A stretch of 64,000 nt of DNA. Origin: Azolla caroliniana (lineage: Eukaryota > Polypodiophyta). This document shows, piece after piece, positions 22,906 through 35,138 of this stretch. The notes under the pieces were generated by a model that was given only the letters and a program-made list of their open reading frames with translations, was not told where the DNA came from and made no database searches. The stretch is taken from the NCBI GenBank assembly GCA_043228905.1, contig JBHGNT010000006.1, positions 5,394,001 through 5,458,000 of the forward strand, read 5' to 3'. The position numbers and the translations under genes were made by a program. Each line of letters starts with the position of its first letter. The first letter of the stretch is position 1.

Positions 22906-24507
22906 ATGAAATATGAGCATAGACAAGATGAACTTGTGTCAGTTGTTAACATTGTATATGTATGCTTGATCATCAACGCAAAGAATTACTATGCCTAATT
23001 CGGAACTTACAAAGCAAAGGGAAAAAGAAGCATGTGTACACATAAATATGTAAGGATAAATGGAACAATTGGATGAGGACTTTTGACACTAAAGAAAAAG
23101 GAAATCAACATCGAGCAGATTATTCACATGGTATGCATTACATCATCATACATAAATATAGATATTGGTGACATTTTATGTTTATAAAAAAGGATGATTC
23201 TTAACTTCTTTGACACTAATGTGGATGCGTGAGTTCAAATACTCCGTGCGCCACCTAATTAGTTTCAATTTTTATAAAAATAATGTTCTATAATGGATAC
23301 ACTCACTTTCCCAAAGGCATTTAGTGTTTATATATGGAAAACATATGTATCAAACATGTTACAACATGACTATAAATGATATATTCATGGAAAATATTTT
23401 CTTTGATTTTTGGCCATCCAATGTTCGTAAAAAAGTATATATCTATTATTGCGACAATGGTTGGGGAGTGGGAAAATCAAGTTTTTTTAATAAGATTTAT
23501 GGTTATTAGGATCCCCCACTGCTAACTAGTTGTGGATTGCACTTAATCAAGCCCACACATCCAATTTTCTTGCCTATGTGCAAATTGTAGGCTTTTGGAC
23601 CCTAGTGAATAGCAATAATATTGATGCCTTGAATCTGAGGGGGAAATAGGACAGATCCACTTCATGTTATTTGGTGTCCCTAGCTTCATTCAACACATTT
23701 GTTGTCATAGGTTCACGAGATTACATATACAAGCATTCTATGTAATCCATGTAAGGGATCTCATTCTTGAGTTCATCCGCCCAATGAAACTTTGCCTCCT
23801 TCAAGCCATTGATTCCTCACCTATCATGGCCCTAGACCTACGAAGCATCTTTGCATTAATGGAAGGATGTGCTTGGTTTCTCCAATGTTTTCTATGTTGT
23901 TGGCATTCTGTTACTTTTAATTTAGTTTGATTGTTTTGTCTTTGTCATGTGGCATTAATGTGAGATGTGATTGCTTTAACTTGCGAAATAAGCTTCGAGT
24001 TAAAGTTTAGCTTCACACTCCCTTTGTCTCGTTTAAGGTTTGTGGTAGACCAAACTTAAAGTTTTATTTGCATGTTGTTAGGGTTTAAATTTAATTCTCT
24101 CTTTTGTTTCAATCCGTCTTGCAACTTCGTCTTCCTAACCAACACATGAGTAATGTTGGTAATATTAGAGTGTGACCCATGATAATTTCCGACATTACAT
24201 GGGTACTAGTTTGATTCTTTCTAAACCAAAAGTAATGCTTTATGTGCATTATTGGGAAGTAACATGACGTGTCATGGCAACATTCTCTCGTTATAAAACG
24301 TATGCATGACCCATTTAACTCAAATTGCATTTTGTAGTCAATGTAGAAGATAACTTAAATGCATAGTGTTGTAATAACAACACAAATACATTGAAAATAT
24401 AAAGATAGTGCCTAATTGGGGAGTACTACAACATTCACATCAATTTGATCTAATGAATTGTTTATTATCAACAAATAACCGTATTAAGATTTATCAATTT
24501 ATATCAC
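22906..24507. other. Unannotated DNA
   Basis: One B-box-like GAGTTCAAATACTCC lies near 23232. No coding gene recognised. Confidence 0.35.
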
Positions 24508-24600
24508 ATGATGGTATGCCTAGTGGTGGAGATTGTGCTTAACACCCTTTGTTTGGTGGTTCAATTCTCACGTGTGATAGGTCTCATTTGGTGTTCATTA
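24508..24600 (+). mobile_element. Candidate tRNA-derived SINE head
   Basis: ATGGTATGCCTAGTGGTGG resembles an A box context, and GGTGGTTCAATTCTCACG ~35 bases later resembles a B box. No tail or target duplication was resolved. Confidence 0.35.
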
Positions 24601-24789
24601 TTTTTATTCATATTTCTCATTTTCGATTTCATTTTTCCTAATAATAGCCTAACACTTTCATTCTCCACAATCCAAGGAGCAAAAAAGATAGCATTGCCTT
24701 ATACAAGCCAATTCAACAAAGAAAGAAAGAATAGGGTCTGCCATTTTATTTTTGAGACTCCACCCTACTTTACAAATACTTCCCACAAA

Positions 24790-25195
24790 GGATAGAAAAT
24801 ATGTCATTCATTGCCTTCAAAAGTCAAATGCCACAATCAACAAAATGAGCATAGTATTGCATGTGGACAGATAGAAAGCATTTCCCATTGTCTGTGGGAA
24901 TGTCGTGAGGCAGTGGCTGTATGGGGAAGGGCATTACGTTTGCTTTGCCATGCCTCTAGTTCGTTCACCCTCAACTGGGGACAAACGCCCTCCAACTGAA
25001 TCAATTAAGCTAATCTGCCACACATTAATAACTAAATTGAGAGCTCAATATGAGCAGATTGATGGTACTAATGATGTTGCAAAATTAATGAGGCTGAATT
25101 TTAGAAAGCGGTGGTGTACTACACGCGACAATAAATGGAATGGATATACACTGGCAATATGTAGTACCCCCATGGTTGTTCCCCCCTCCCATTAG
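24790..25195 (+). pseudogene. LINE zf-RVT tail fragment
   Basis: The frame reads CGQIESISHCLWECREAVAV followed by WGRALRLLC: the Cys/His cluster and VW...A motif of the zinc-binding C-terminal segment (zf-RVT) of plant LINEs. A +1 shift continues into KRWCTTRDNKWNGY. The upstream RT is not visible, so this is an isolated 3' fragment. Confidence 0.6.
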
Positions 25196-27440
25196 TTGAA
25201 CGAGGGGCGTGAAAGAGATGTTATGTGGGATAGTGAATGCAGGTGATGTGTATGAAAGGATGGCTAGAGGCACATGTGAAAGTGTAAGATAAATAAGTGA
25301 GATTTCTTATGAAGGTTAGGATAGTCTAGGCAAGGCCTACTCAAGAAAGGGATCGAGTTTGTGAATATTTTAACTAATGGAGTATATTCTTTTTTGGAAA
25401 ATAAAAATAAAAATAAATGAGCATAGTATTTCAACTCAACATCAAAACAATTGAGAATATGAAGAGAAGTTGTTCATCTTATGTATGAAACAATTCCTTA
25501 GAAGTGAATTGCTACAATATGTCAATTATTGTTGTGTACTTGGTTACCCTTATCATGATTCATGAAAATCTAAGTTTCAAACTTATTCAAAAGTTTCTTC
25601 TAATTCACGAGCACATAGAATATTCTATCTATCTTTCAATTATAAGGTTCTATTGCCTTGATGTTTTAAAGCATAGACTTTACCATTATATAACCATGGC
25701 TTACATTTTTTGGCCCGTATCATGTCAATCAAGTAAACCACCTTATGAATCTATGACTATTTGTGATATTCTCAACAGAAGATAAACTACTTTGTTTGTT
25801 TCCAAGCTTGCATTGCATAGTTCAACCAATTGAATCATATCTATATGATGAAAGCAAATAGCTACCCAAAGAATTCCAATATGATGCTTGAACTCAATAG
25901 ACATCATATACTTTGCTTTTTGACATTTTTTACAAATTTAGTCACAACCCCATGAGCCACATGCTGACATTTGCAATGAACAACAATTATTTAGAAGCAA
26001 TAATGGAAAAGTATCATAGATCCACCTTTCCCACATCATGTCCCATATTTTTGTGTCACTTTGACACAAACATATGTCTATATTTTAATTCCGCTCAATT
26101 ACATGCCTCTGATTTATTCTTAGCATATGTGAAACTCGGTAAAACAAAACCTACAAAACTCAAAACAATAAAGCTCAGAAATTTGATATATCTGAGCAAA
26201 ATTTAAACATGATTTATTGTTGCTTCATGTCAATGTGTCTTGACATGAATTTATATTCAAAGAATATTTAATGACACCACTACAATTAAACTATCCATGG
26301 TCCAAAAGTGTGGCCTCATTAAAATACATATATCATTGTTTATTCACAACCCTTCGGATTGAGTGAATCGAGGGGCCAAACTTGCATATTATGAATTTGG
26401 TTGCATTTCAAGACTGTTGTAGCATCCACAAAGCCAAAATAGTTCAGGAAGCAAATATTACACAATCACTGTCTCTTGATTTACTCATCTATCAGAAAAT
26501 ATACGGCCATAAACAAAGAGAAAACACATAGCCTATGGCAGAAGGCATGATAAGGTGGTAAATTCTATCTTATTTTGAAACGTTCCTGAATTCATCAAGT
26601 TTAATGAATAGATGAATTTTGGCTCCACATGCCATGGACATCATATGATGTCTCGTTTTTGCCAAAATACTCATCTGGAGGGATGGATGACATATGCCGA
26701 AAGATGTGACATAGTGGTAAGTCCCTAAACTCATGATGAATGCATATGGTCCCATCTAGGCTATTGCACAGTCTCTTTTAGGCTTATCATGCAAGCCTTA
26801 GCAAAGGAAAAGGCATCTGAGACTTCAAACCAATATGATGTATAGTGATATGTTATCTAGAAACTAAATTCCTTGAAATTAACAAAAATATGTATGTTGA
26901 ATGGAAAAAATATATATGTCCCATTAACATAATCTGAAAATGGTAAGACAGTATGTTGCAACATTCATTAATGAAACCCTTACGAAAAACAAAGGGCAAA
27001 GCAAAGAATACATCTTCGAAGAAGAAATTACCTATGCTAATTATAGTTGATATGGCAACAAACCACTCAATGCAAGCAAGTTTTTTTTTCTTACAAAAAC
27101 TTTGAATTCCACCATTACATGTATCAGCTTTCCTATTTAATATGTAAGGAAAGAAAATGCAAAAAGTGAGAGAAAGAGAGAGTACGAAAAAGTCGCACAT
27201 TTCCTTTTCTTTTTAAACTAATCAAATTTCGTGTTTTCACTAAAAAAAGGGGCTGATGATGTTTTCATGCGAACGCACCTTTTCGTCGGGTTCGTTTAAA
27301 ACATCACAGTTGGCCCATCTTGTTGCAACCCATCTCTCATGCCAATCTCCAAAGAGGAGAATTGAAGGTGTATGCCATCTACTTAATACAAACTGCCCCT
27401 TATATACCCTGATGATAAGGGCCTTCTCACATGCACCCAT
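25196..27440. other. Unannotated AT-rich DNA
   Basis: Includes the 3' flank of the ALFIN-LIKE gene. No other coding content recognised. Confidence 0.4.
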
Positions 27441-29055
27441 TCATACACGTGCCTTCTTAGTACTACATGAAGGACATTTATACTTCTTAATGAGCTCAGC
27501 TTTCGCAGGTGTAATCTTCACACATTTACCATGGAACCATTGCTCGCAGATATCACAACAAATCCAGAACTCATCAGACGCATAATTCTCACCACATTTC
27601 CCACAAAGAGCATTCTCATGTTCATCTTCTTCTTCCTCTTCATCCTCTTCATTCCTTCTTGACGGTGGAGGCTGCTGCCGGATCGGCTTCTGCTATTATT
27701 CCATGACAAGAATAACAAACATAAAAGATTTGGTGAATTGTTTTCATTTAAGTAACTCCATAAGGATGGGATTCTCGACGTAATATGTATTACCGATTTG
27801 CTGCCTGCGGAGGACTTTGTCTTATTGGTGTGACTCACACCCTTTACAGGCTTCCTTTCTATCACCACGTCATATAAAGTGGGAAGATCACTTATGAACC
27901 CAAATAACTTCTTCCTGTTTTCCAAAACTATCAAATGTCAGAATATGTAGGCCAAAGGTGATTTTTTATCCATTCACTAAGAAAATGCACCAGCATTAAG
28001 AAAATGCAACTGGAAAACAAGCTACACACGTCCTAAAAATATAGTTTGCATCCTCCCACACTGCACTATTTCGGAGTATTAGCTAGATGGACATTCACAC
28101 CACACAAATCAACCTGGAACCTAGGTTTTACAACCCATCCCAGTTGTATACTTTAATAGACTAATAGTCACACCTGAAACCTATTCCAAACAACTCAGCC
28201 TAGTCATCAAATAAAACAGCTATTTCTCCCACAATTTGGCTGTACTCAAGAGTGCCATTCACACCACATATATCACCATTGAACTCTAGGCTGGACAACC
28301 CATCCTAGTCATTTATTGAAATAGATTTTGTCTCCAAATTTTTGGTTATTACAAATGGCATCAATAAGTCACCCACGAACCCTAGCCATTGACTAAAAAT
28401 AGCTTTTCCTGCCACACTGTCATCTGGAGTACAATCGAAATGGCATCAAAACCACCTTATATTGCCCTAGAATCCTAGCCCAGATATTTCTCCCACAATT
28501 TGACTGGGTAACCCATCCTAATCATCTACTGAAAGAGCTTTTCCCACCAACACTCGGATATATTTGAATTATTGTCAATGACATTCACACCAATAAGTCA
28601 CTCATGAACCCTAACCATTTATTAAAAATAGTGTTTTGCTCCTATGCTGATATCTGGAGTATTAGTGAAGGGGCATTGACGTCCCTGTCTGTCAACATTA
28701 AGACTTAGGCCAGAAAATCCATCCTAGGCATCTACAAGAAACATGGCTATATTAACCTCAAAATCAAAACACGAACCTTTCAGCTTTGTCAAATCTTGCA
28801 GCATAGAAGAATGCTACAGCGAGGAGCCAAGAATCACTATGGACAGCAACAAGAGAGAGCCAATCATGGCGATCCATGCCATCACGAGAGAAATTGATGC
28901 CAAGCACGGGCTCTGGAAGTTCCGAAGGTACCTCCTCTACGGGTAATGTCACCACCCAGGATGAGTTGGGTAATCCATAGAGGCATAGATTCTCTCTTCC
29001 TGCGTGCACATACACAGATATGTAACATGAACAAAGATATCATCTTAACAAATTC

Positions 29056-29110
<55 letters not shown>

Positions 29111-29900
29111 GATGTGTTATCATCTCCCTCTTACGTTTCTGCATACAAATGTATCTCCATTCCATGTGTGCCATACTTCTTTCATACTAGGACTATATAG
29201 GGGGTGGTAAGCTGAGTTTAAATCTCACTATATGTTCTACGTTACTAGATGCCACAATGGAATGTAGGGGTTGCTAGCACGACCTTCTGCTCTCCACTGA
29301 CAGCTTTAACTAATTGAGCTCTCTCTCTCTCTCTCACACACACACACTTCCCCCATCTCTCTCCCTCTGCTGCGTGTCATATGCATACATCTCTCTTTCA
29401 TATGTGGGCATACACATGTATCTCTCGTAAGTGGGATATACACATACATACATCTCTCTCTCTCTCTCTCTGATGTCTGAGTACACTCATACATCTCTTT
29501 TTCTGTCTCTGATGTCTTGAGTGTACTCGTACATCTCGTTCTCGCTCTATCTTGAAGCAAACGTTGAAACACAAGTGAGAGTGAGAAAGCACCCAATTTC
29601 ACAGACCAAAAAAAAAAATGGCCGAATCTAACCCAGAAGTTGTACAGGCTACACACCTGGATCGCACTGTTTGACGAATTCATCAACATCTGCAAAAAAC
29701 CAGAGGAGTTGGGAGGCAGAGAGCATCAATGAATGGTGCGAAGGAAGAGGAGGAAGATAAAAAACAAAGGGGATTTAGCTTAGCTAAGTGTGCTTTTTAC
29801 CAGTGGTGAGGGCAGCGAGGAGGCCAGATCGACGCCCTTTGAAATCCTTAAATATCTCTTCCAGAGTACGAGGATGCTGATGGACTTCTCCTCCTTCCAT
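27441..29900 (-). CDS. AL: ALFIN-LIKE PHD-finger protein, five exons
   Basis: Exons (transcript order): 29900-29801, 29689-29657, 28999-28777, 27914-27794, 27689-27441. All introns are GT-AG and the frame stays open for 241 residues. ALFIN-LIKE proteins are nuclear readers that bind H3K4me3 through a C-terminal PHD finger and recruit repressor complexes. The N-terminal Alfin domain (about 10-140) shows [59 protein letters not shown] and [10 protein letters not shown]. An acidic [10 protein letters not shown] linker (about 170-183) precedes the PHD finger (about 188-235) with the C4HC3 ligands in LCGKC, ICCDIC, WFHGKC and YKCPSC, plus the Trp of WFHGKC expected in the methyl-lysine pocket. Length matches the family. 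Exon 1 starts at ATG 29898-29900. Intron 2 carries a (CT)n tract and a SINE-like stretch. Confidence 0.93.
29060..29108. repeat. (CT)n microsatellite in ALFIN-LIKE intron 2
   Basis: About 24 CT units, ~60 bp upstream (in transcript sense) of exon 3. On the transcript strand it reads (GA)n. Confidence 0.97.
29215..29320 (-). mobile_element. SINE-like stretch in ALFIN-LIKE intron 2
   Basis: The minus strand reads GCTCAATTAGTTAAAGC, resembling a pol III A-box context, then GTGGAGAGCAGAAGGTCGTG, the usual order at the head of tRNA-derived plant SINEs. The B box is degraded. GAGTTTAAATCTC on the plus strand (29215-29228) is also B-box-like. Confidence 0.35.
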
Positions 29901-29953
29901 AGCTGTCTTCTATCTATCCTCCCCCCCCCCCCCCTCCTCGCTATGGATACACA

Positions 29954-29988
29954 GACTGACAGACAGACAGACAGACAGACAGACAGAG
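29954..29988. repeat. (GACA)n microsatellite
   Basis: Eight GACA units just upstream of the ALFIN-LIKE start codon, in its predicted leader. Confidence 0.95.
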
Positions 29989-30096
29989 AAAGAGAGATTC
30001 GTTAGATCCTGTAAGCTCGACAGACAGAGAGAGACAGAGAGGGAGAGAGAGAGCCCTGAAGAAATCCTTCGCTTTTCTTTGTAGCCTGTGTGTGAT

Positions 30097-30100
<4 letters not shown>

Positions 30101-30141
<41 letters not shown>

Positions 30142-30310
30142 GTCTCTCTCTAGTTTCTCTCTCTCTCTCTCTCTTTAGTCTCTCTCTAGTTTCTCTGTCT
30201 CTCTCTCTCTCTCCAGCCTCTGTCTCTCTCTCTCTCCAGCCTCTGTCTCTCTCTCTAGCCTCGCTCTCTCTGGGTTCTCTCTCCAATCAGTCTCTCCGGG
30301 TTCTCTCTCT
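30101..30310. repeat. Long CT-rich tract upstream of ALFIN-LIKE
   Basis: A pure (CT)n of ~40 bp followed by interrupted TCTCTCTAGTCTC-type units. On the gene's sense strand this is a GA-rich leader or promoter, a common feature of plant regulatory genes and a potential GAGA-factor (BBR/BPC) platform. Confidence 0.8.
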
Positions 30311-30701
30311 TAGACCCTCCCCCACCCCCCATTGTAACGGATCATCCCATCTTCTGTTGTGTTGAGGGGTTCCGTGATCAGAACCCGGGCCTTTCCCGAC
30401 GGACACTGAAGGAGAAGGCCCTGCGAGTCGTGAGTCGCGGGCTTCTAAGGCTTCTCAATGGTCAATGGATGGAGAAGACACTCATGACTCATATGTGGGT
30501 GGGGTGGGGGGGGGAATATTGGAAGTTGGACAAGAGGGTTGGTTGGGCCGTATGTTCAAGGGGTCCAAATTCTTCACTTACTCATCCTTCACATAGTTGA
30601 GCAACGTTGATACGTGAGTCCGAGTCCAATCGAAGATCCACCCTAATCACAAAAAATTTGATGGTGTAACATCCCCAACTCCGTCCAAACGTACGCGCGC
30701 G

Positions 30702-30702
<1 letters not shown>

Positions 30703-30761
<59 letters not shown>
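30703..30761. repeat. (CT)n microsatellite
   Basis: About 29 CT units, ~0.8 kb upstream of the ALFIN-LIKE ATG. Confidence 0.97.
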
Positions 30762-30764
<3 letters not shown>

Positions 30765-31039
30765 GGATTGATCGATTTACCCTCTAGCCTATGTCAACAC
30801 TCTCTCTCTCTCTTTATGGATCGATCAATTTGTCCTCTAGCGGCAACCTATGTCAACACTCTCTCTCTCTCTCTTGTCTCTTCTTTGTAGAGTGCCCCCC
30901 CTCCAAACCTTGCCTTCTGAAAACCCATCCATGTTTTGGTGTGGGAGTGAGGGTGGGGCCAAACCCCTCCCTCCCACCTCCCAGTCACGACCATACCCCT
31001 GTGTTTCGAATCTCCATCGGGTGTTCCCCATAGATTCAC

Positions 31040-32217
31040 CCATGCGTGATATTCATAGTATTTGTCATCCGTAGTATTCGTAATACTTGACAATACAAAA
31101 TGACCCCAAGAATATTACAGAACCATTTGTTATAAATGCACATAATAAAATTTATTTAATTTACTAAAAAAATAATTGATTCATTAATTTGGGTTCCTAA
31201 TTTCAACCAAAATTAGGGTTGTAGGAATTAAAATATTAATTAATTCACTAATAATGAATTAATTTACTAAAACATTAATTAATTCACGCATAATTAATTA
31301 ATTAGGGTTCCTAATTTCAACCAAATTTAGGGTTTTAGAAAAACCCTAGGTTTGGAGGCCAAGAACAATATGTAGGTGTCACTCTGGGATGAGGAGGAGG
31401 CGAGGATGTAGACCAATAAGTCGAAATTAGGGTTTTCAGCCGAAACCCTAATTTGCAAGCCGAGAACAAGATGCAAGGGGAGGCGAGGGTGTAAGCATCA
31501 CGGACAAGATGCAAGGTGTTGCCTCTTCGCTGACTATTCGGTGTTGCTCTCTCACAATAGCTAACATTAAAAAAAACAAAACTTTTTCCAAAAAAAAGTT
31601 AAAATAAGAAAAATATTGTCATTTGCCACAAAAGAAGTCCTTTTAACTTTACAACATATTTTCTCACCCCAATGTGTGAATCAAAAGTGAAGGCATTTTG
31701 CATATTCCGATTGAACCATAGCCCCCAATACCTCAAGTACTCAAAATAATTTGGAAATGAGACATCGATTCTGTGAAGAATGAGAGACGTAGGTGATGTG
31801 GTCCAACGGAAGCGAGCTATGTCTGTATGTGAGTGCACGTAAGGCTAGATCGAGAGAGAGGGAGAGAGCTTAAACAAGAAGTTGTATCTTTGCATAAGAG
31901 AATGAATTACATCCAACAGTAACTATGTTACAAAGAGTTGGTTTAAATACCAACTGGTCTAGGGCAAGTGCCTTTTCTACTAATTACAAAACTAGCCTAG
32001 TATGATGTCCATTGACTAGTGTGAACACTATCTCTATTGAATCAGCTTCGGCTTTCGAGTTGATTCGGTTGTTCGGCTCTGTTGCATGAATGGTCAGTCA
32101 AAATTGGTTTCGACTGTGCGATTGCTTCGTGCTCCTTGTTCGGCTCAATATCATCGTGCTTCGACTCCTCTGTTCAGCTGATCGGCTATTATTCAACTTT
32201 GGCTACGGCTACTATAC
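31040..32217 (-). mobile_element. Copia B 3' LTR (minus strand)
   Basis: On the minus strand the B polyprotein ends at a polypurine tract (TTGAGGGGGAG, 32217-32227 complement), and LTR sequence follows. Bases ~31050-32010 are homologous, in inverted orientation, to 45375-46225 (shared TAGGCTAGTT, GGCACTTGCCCTAGAC, GTGCACTCACA, AGGGTTT, ATCACGCATGGG phrases in order). That shared, non-coding, PPT-adjacent segment marks it as LTR. Exact outer end not fixed. Confidence 0.65.
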
Positions 32218-34434
32218 TCCCCCTCAAGAGCGCTTGAGCATGGTTGAGAGGCCAAGCTTCGACATGAACTACCGCAACTTGTCGATACCCAAGGCCACAT
32301 GAAGATTTGTGTTGATGTGTTGTAAATCGATATCTCCAGCCTGAACGCACTTCCTGAATGAAGTGGTAGTGAACTTCGATATGCTTAGTCCATGCGTAGA
32401 ACACGGGGTTCCGAGCCAGGTAGATACTACTCATGTTGTCGCAGTATAGAAGAATCATATCCTTGATGGGAGCGCCTAGATCCTTCAATATGTGCTTCAG
32501 CCAAATGGCCTCGCATGCGACGACTGTCGTGCCCCTGTATTCAGTTTCTATGCTCGACAGTGCGACTATCGACTGCTTTTTGCTGCTCCAAGAGATTGCT
32601 CGATTGTCGAGGGAGAAGACGAAACCTGACGTTGATCGTCTATCAACCTTATAGCCGCCCCAATCTGCATTTGTGTACCCTTTGAGCCGAATGATCGTAT
32701 CTAACTTGTATATAATGCCGAAATCAATCATCCCACATATGTGCCGAAGTACCCTCTTAGTGCAATCGAGATGAACATTCCAAGGATTTTGCATGAATTG
32801 ACTAAGTAGGCCGACCGAATAGTTGAGGTTGGGTCGTGTGATAGTTAGATAGATTAGGTTGTCGATCAGTTGGCGATATTGAGTTGGCTCACAATCTTCT
32901 GTTCCCAAATCGACATCGAGCTTGAGATTTTGATCAAGAGGGGTAGAAACAGGTTTGCACTCAGTCATCCCGAACTTGTAGAGTAGGTTAAGAATGTAGT
33001 GTCTTTGAGAGATCAATATCCTGATTGGTGTCCGAATTACTTTGATACCGAGGAAGTAATGGAGCTCGTGCATATCTTTCATTTTGAATCTACCAGATAG
33101 TAGTGATTTGACCTTAGTAATGTCGGCGAGATTCTTTCCTCTGATTACTGGATCATTCACATACAGGATGATAACAATCAAGTTGTCAGACTCGGTTTTG
33201 ATGTACAAGGAGTTGTCCAATTTTGACATTCAAAAGCTAAATTGATGAAGGTATTGGGTGATCTTAGAATGTCAAGCACGTGGTGCTTGCCTGAGTGCGT
33301 ATAGAGGCTTCTTGAGTCAGCAGACTGCTCTCGAGTGTTTGCTCGATTCGAAATCGGGTGGTGGAATCATGAAGACCTCCTCTTCTAATTCGCCTTGTAG
33401 GAAGGCGTTCTTTGCCACTGGGGCAAATGTCTCCTCGTAATCGACATCGTGCGTTTGAGCATATATCCCTTGGCCACGAGTCGTGCATTGTAGCGATTTA
33501 CCGACCCGTCGACATTGTATTTTACCTTATATATCCACCGACAACCAATCTCTTTCTTATGTGGGGAATGGGGGACAAGATCCCATGTCTCGTTTTTCCA
33601 TAGAGCATGCATTTCTTCATTCATGGCTTCGATCCATCGTGGATCCTTGGCTGCCTTGGGAAACGTTTCTGGTTCTCGGACAATCGCCACCTTCATCATA
33701 AAGGCATAATGGTATGCCATATACTCATCGTAGCCGAATTGGCTAACCGGGTTATTCTCTTTGGTGGAGCGACGAAGCTTCTTGTTTGTTGAGGCCATGG
33801 CTTTCTTCGCTCCATTTGTCCGGATGATGGGATGTCCAAGCCTTCGAACTCACTGTCAAGGGAGTGAGTTGACTCATTCTCGATCGGATCTTTGTATTCC
33901 AACATCTTTGCCTTTCCTTTATCTAACCCTAGACTTGGTTGAGATGTATTTTGGTTACTAGGGGGCTCCTGTGGTCCGCTAAGCCTTGTCGTAATTGGAC
34001 TTTCTTCGAACACGTGTTCGACTCAAACTTCGTCTTCTATCGCTTGTTTGATTCCGGTCGAATGGAGTCGGAGTCGGAGTCGTCTCTGGTTCGTACTAGG
34101 ATGCTGACTCGTCGAAAACGACGTCTCGACTTACTCGAACTTTTTGGGTAGATGGATTGTAACATTGGTACCCTTTTTGTTCGAGGGAGTACCTTACGAG
34201 GATGCATTTCTCTGACATTGGGTTGAGCTTTTGTCACTTCTCGTCGGGAATATGCACGTAGGCAATTGAGCCGAATATCCGGATATGTGATAGATCTGAC
34301 TTCTTTCCAAAAATCTTCTCATGAGGGGTTATGGAGTGTACCCTAGAGGTTGTACACCTATTCATGAGGTAGACATCTGTGTTAGCCGCTTCCGCCCAAT
34401 ACGATTTTGGCAGGTTATTCTCGTTGTCACAGAT
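32218..34434 (-). pseudogene. Copia B pol remnant (integrase C-term, RT, RNase H)
   Basis: Minus-strand order: NLPKSYWAEAANTDVYLMNR (34420 downward) and HIRIFGSIAYVHIP (integrase end), SRDVVFDESAS, EAMNEEMHALWKNETWDLVP and RLVAKGY (RT start, 33400-33700), NAFLQGELEEEVFM (33380), YVNDPVI (33150), SLIYLTITRPN-like text and RNase H with STSGFVFSLD and ALSSIETEYRG (32500-32640). Compared with copia A the RT lacks a 24-residue block before NAFLQGEL, and the catalytic YVDD is YVND. A stop and frameshifts are present. The 5' part beyond 34434 is missing because a chromovirus LTR begins there. Related to copia A but a separate, older family member. Confidence 0.88.
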
Positions 34435-34648
34435 AGAAAATATGCATAAGAGAGTAGAAGATAATCAAAGGGATGAGTTGATTAATTGAAAGACCCATAA
34501 CTGGTGTTGTTCACCTTGATTGTAGTCTAGGTGAACACACATATTTATACAATATCTGAGATTTAATATCTCTAGAATATACCATAGAATATTTCTACAA
34601 TCTAGAATATTCTGAATGTATTATATGCTAGACTATACAATATTAAAC
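34435..34648 (-). mobile_element. Chromovirus LTR, distal part (split by copia A)
   Basis: Read on the minus strand, this ends in CTGTGACA, the inverted match of the TGTCACAT that begins the LTR at 44083. It carries a TATAAATATG promoter-like motif. It continues across copia A to 43985-44083; the joined LTR would be ~313 bp. The LTR end abuts copia B integrase coding sequence, marking the insertion point of the chromovirus in B. Confidence 0.75.
34644..34648. repeat. Target-site duplication of copia A, left copy
   Basis: TAAAC, matched exactly at 43980-43984. Confidence 0.95.
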
Positions 34649-35043
34649 TGTTGAGCGGCAAGCTCAACTGGAGCCGGATCGGTTGAATAAGCCGGAGTCG
34701 GTAAGCGAGACGGATCGGGCGAAACGGATCGGTATGACGGTGAGCAACCGAATCGGCAAGCAGTGGAGGCCGGGTGCAATCCGTAACCGGCAGTCCAATC
34801 GGAAGCCTAGAATAGGATAGACTACTAGGTATCTATAGTCTCGTAGTAAGTGTCAGATGCTCGTGTGAGCATTGAAGTACATGGTACTTTTGTCAGTCCC
34901 AAGAGGACTTGTATAAATAGTGCTACTTAGCACAGTGTGTAAGTAGAGTCTTGATATAATTTTGAAATTACGTTCTGCTCTCTCTCTCTCTCTCTCTCTC
35001 TGTTGTTCTCTGTTTTACGCTTCCGCAAACACTCACGTTTACA
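34649..35043 (+). repeat. Copia A 5' LTR
   Basis: Starts TGTTGAGCGG and ends GTTTACA. Contains a TATA box (TTGTATAAATAG near 34910) and a (CT)n tract at 34979-35000 in the predicted leader. Pairs with 43591-43979. Confidence 0.95.
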
Positions 35044-35055
35044 TGGTATCAGAGC
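35044..35055 (+). promoter_or_regulatory. Copia A primer-binding site
   Basis: TGGTATCAGAGC directly after the LTR is the standard plant initiator-tRNA-Met priming site. Confidence 0.95.
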
Positions 35056-35138
35056 GCGAGGGCTGAGAACCTCTGCTGTAGACATTTAACTCTTGAGAAG
35101 AAAACCCTAATAGGTCGAAAACAAACACAGTAAAAGAC

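Noticed and set aside
30002-30286. Minus-strand frame of repeated Arg-Glu
   Set aside because: Translation of (CT)n sequence; no domain, start context or splice support.
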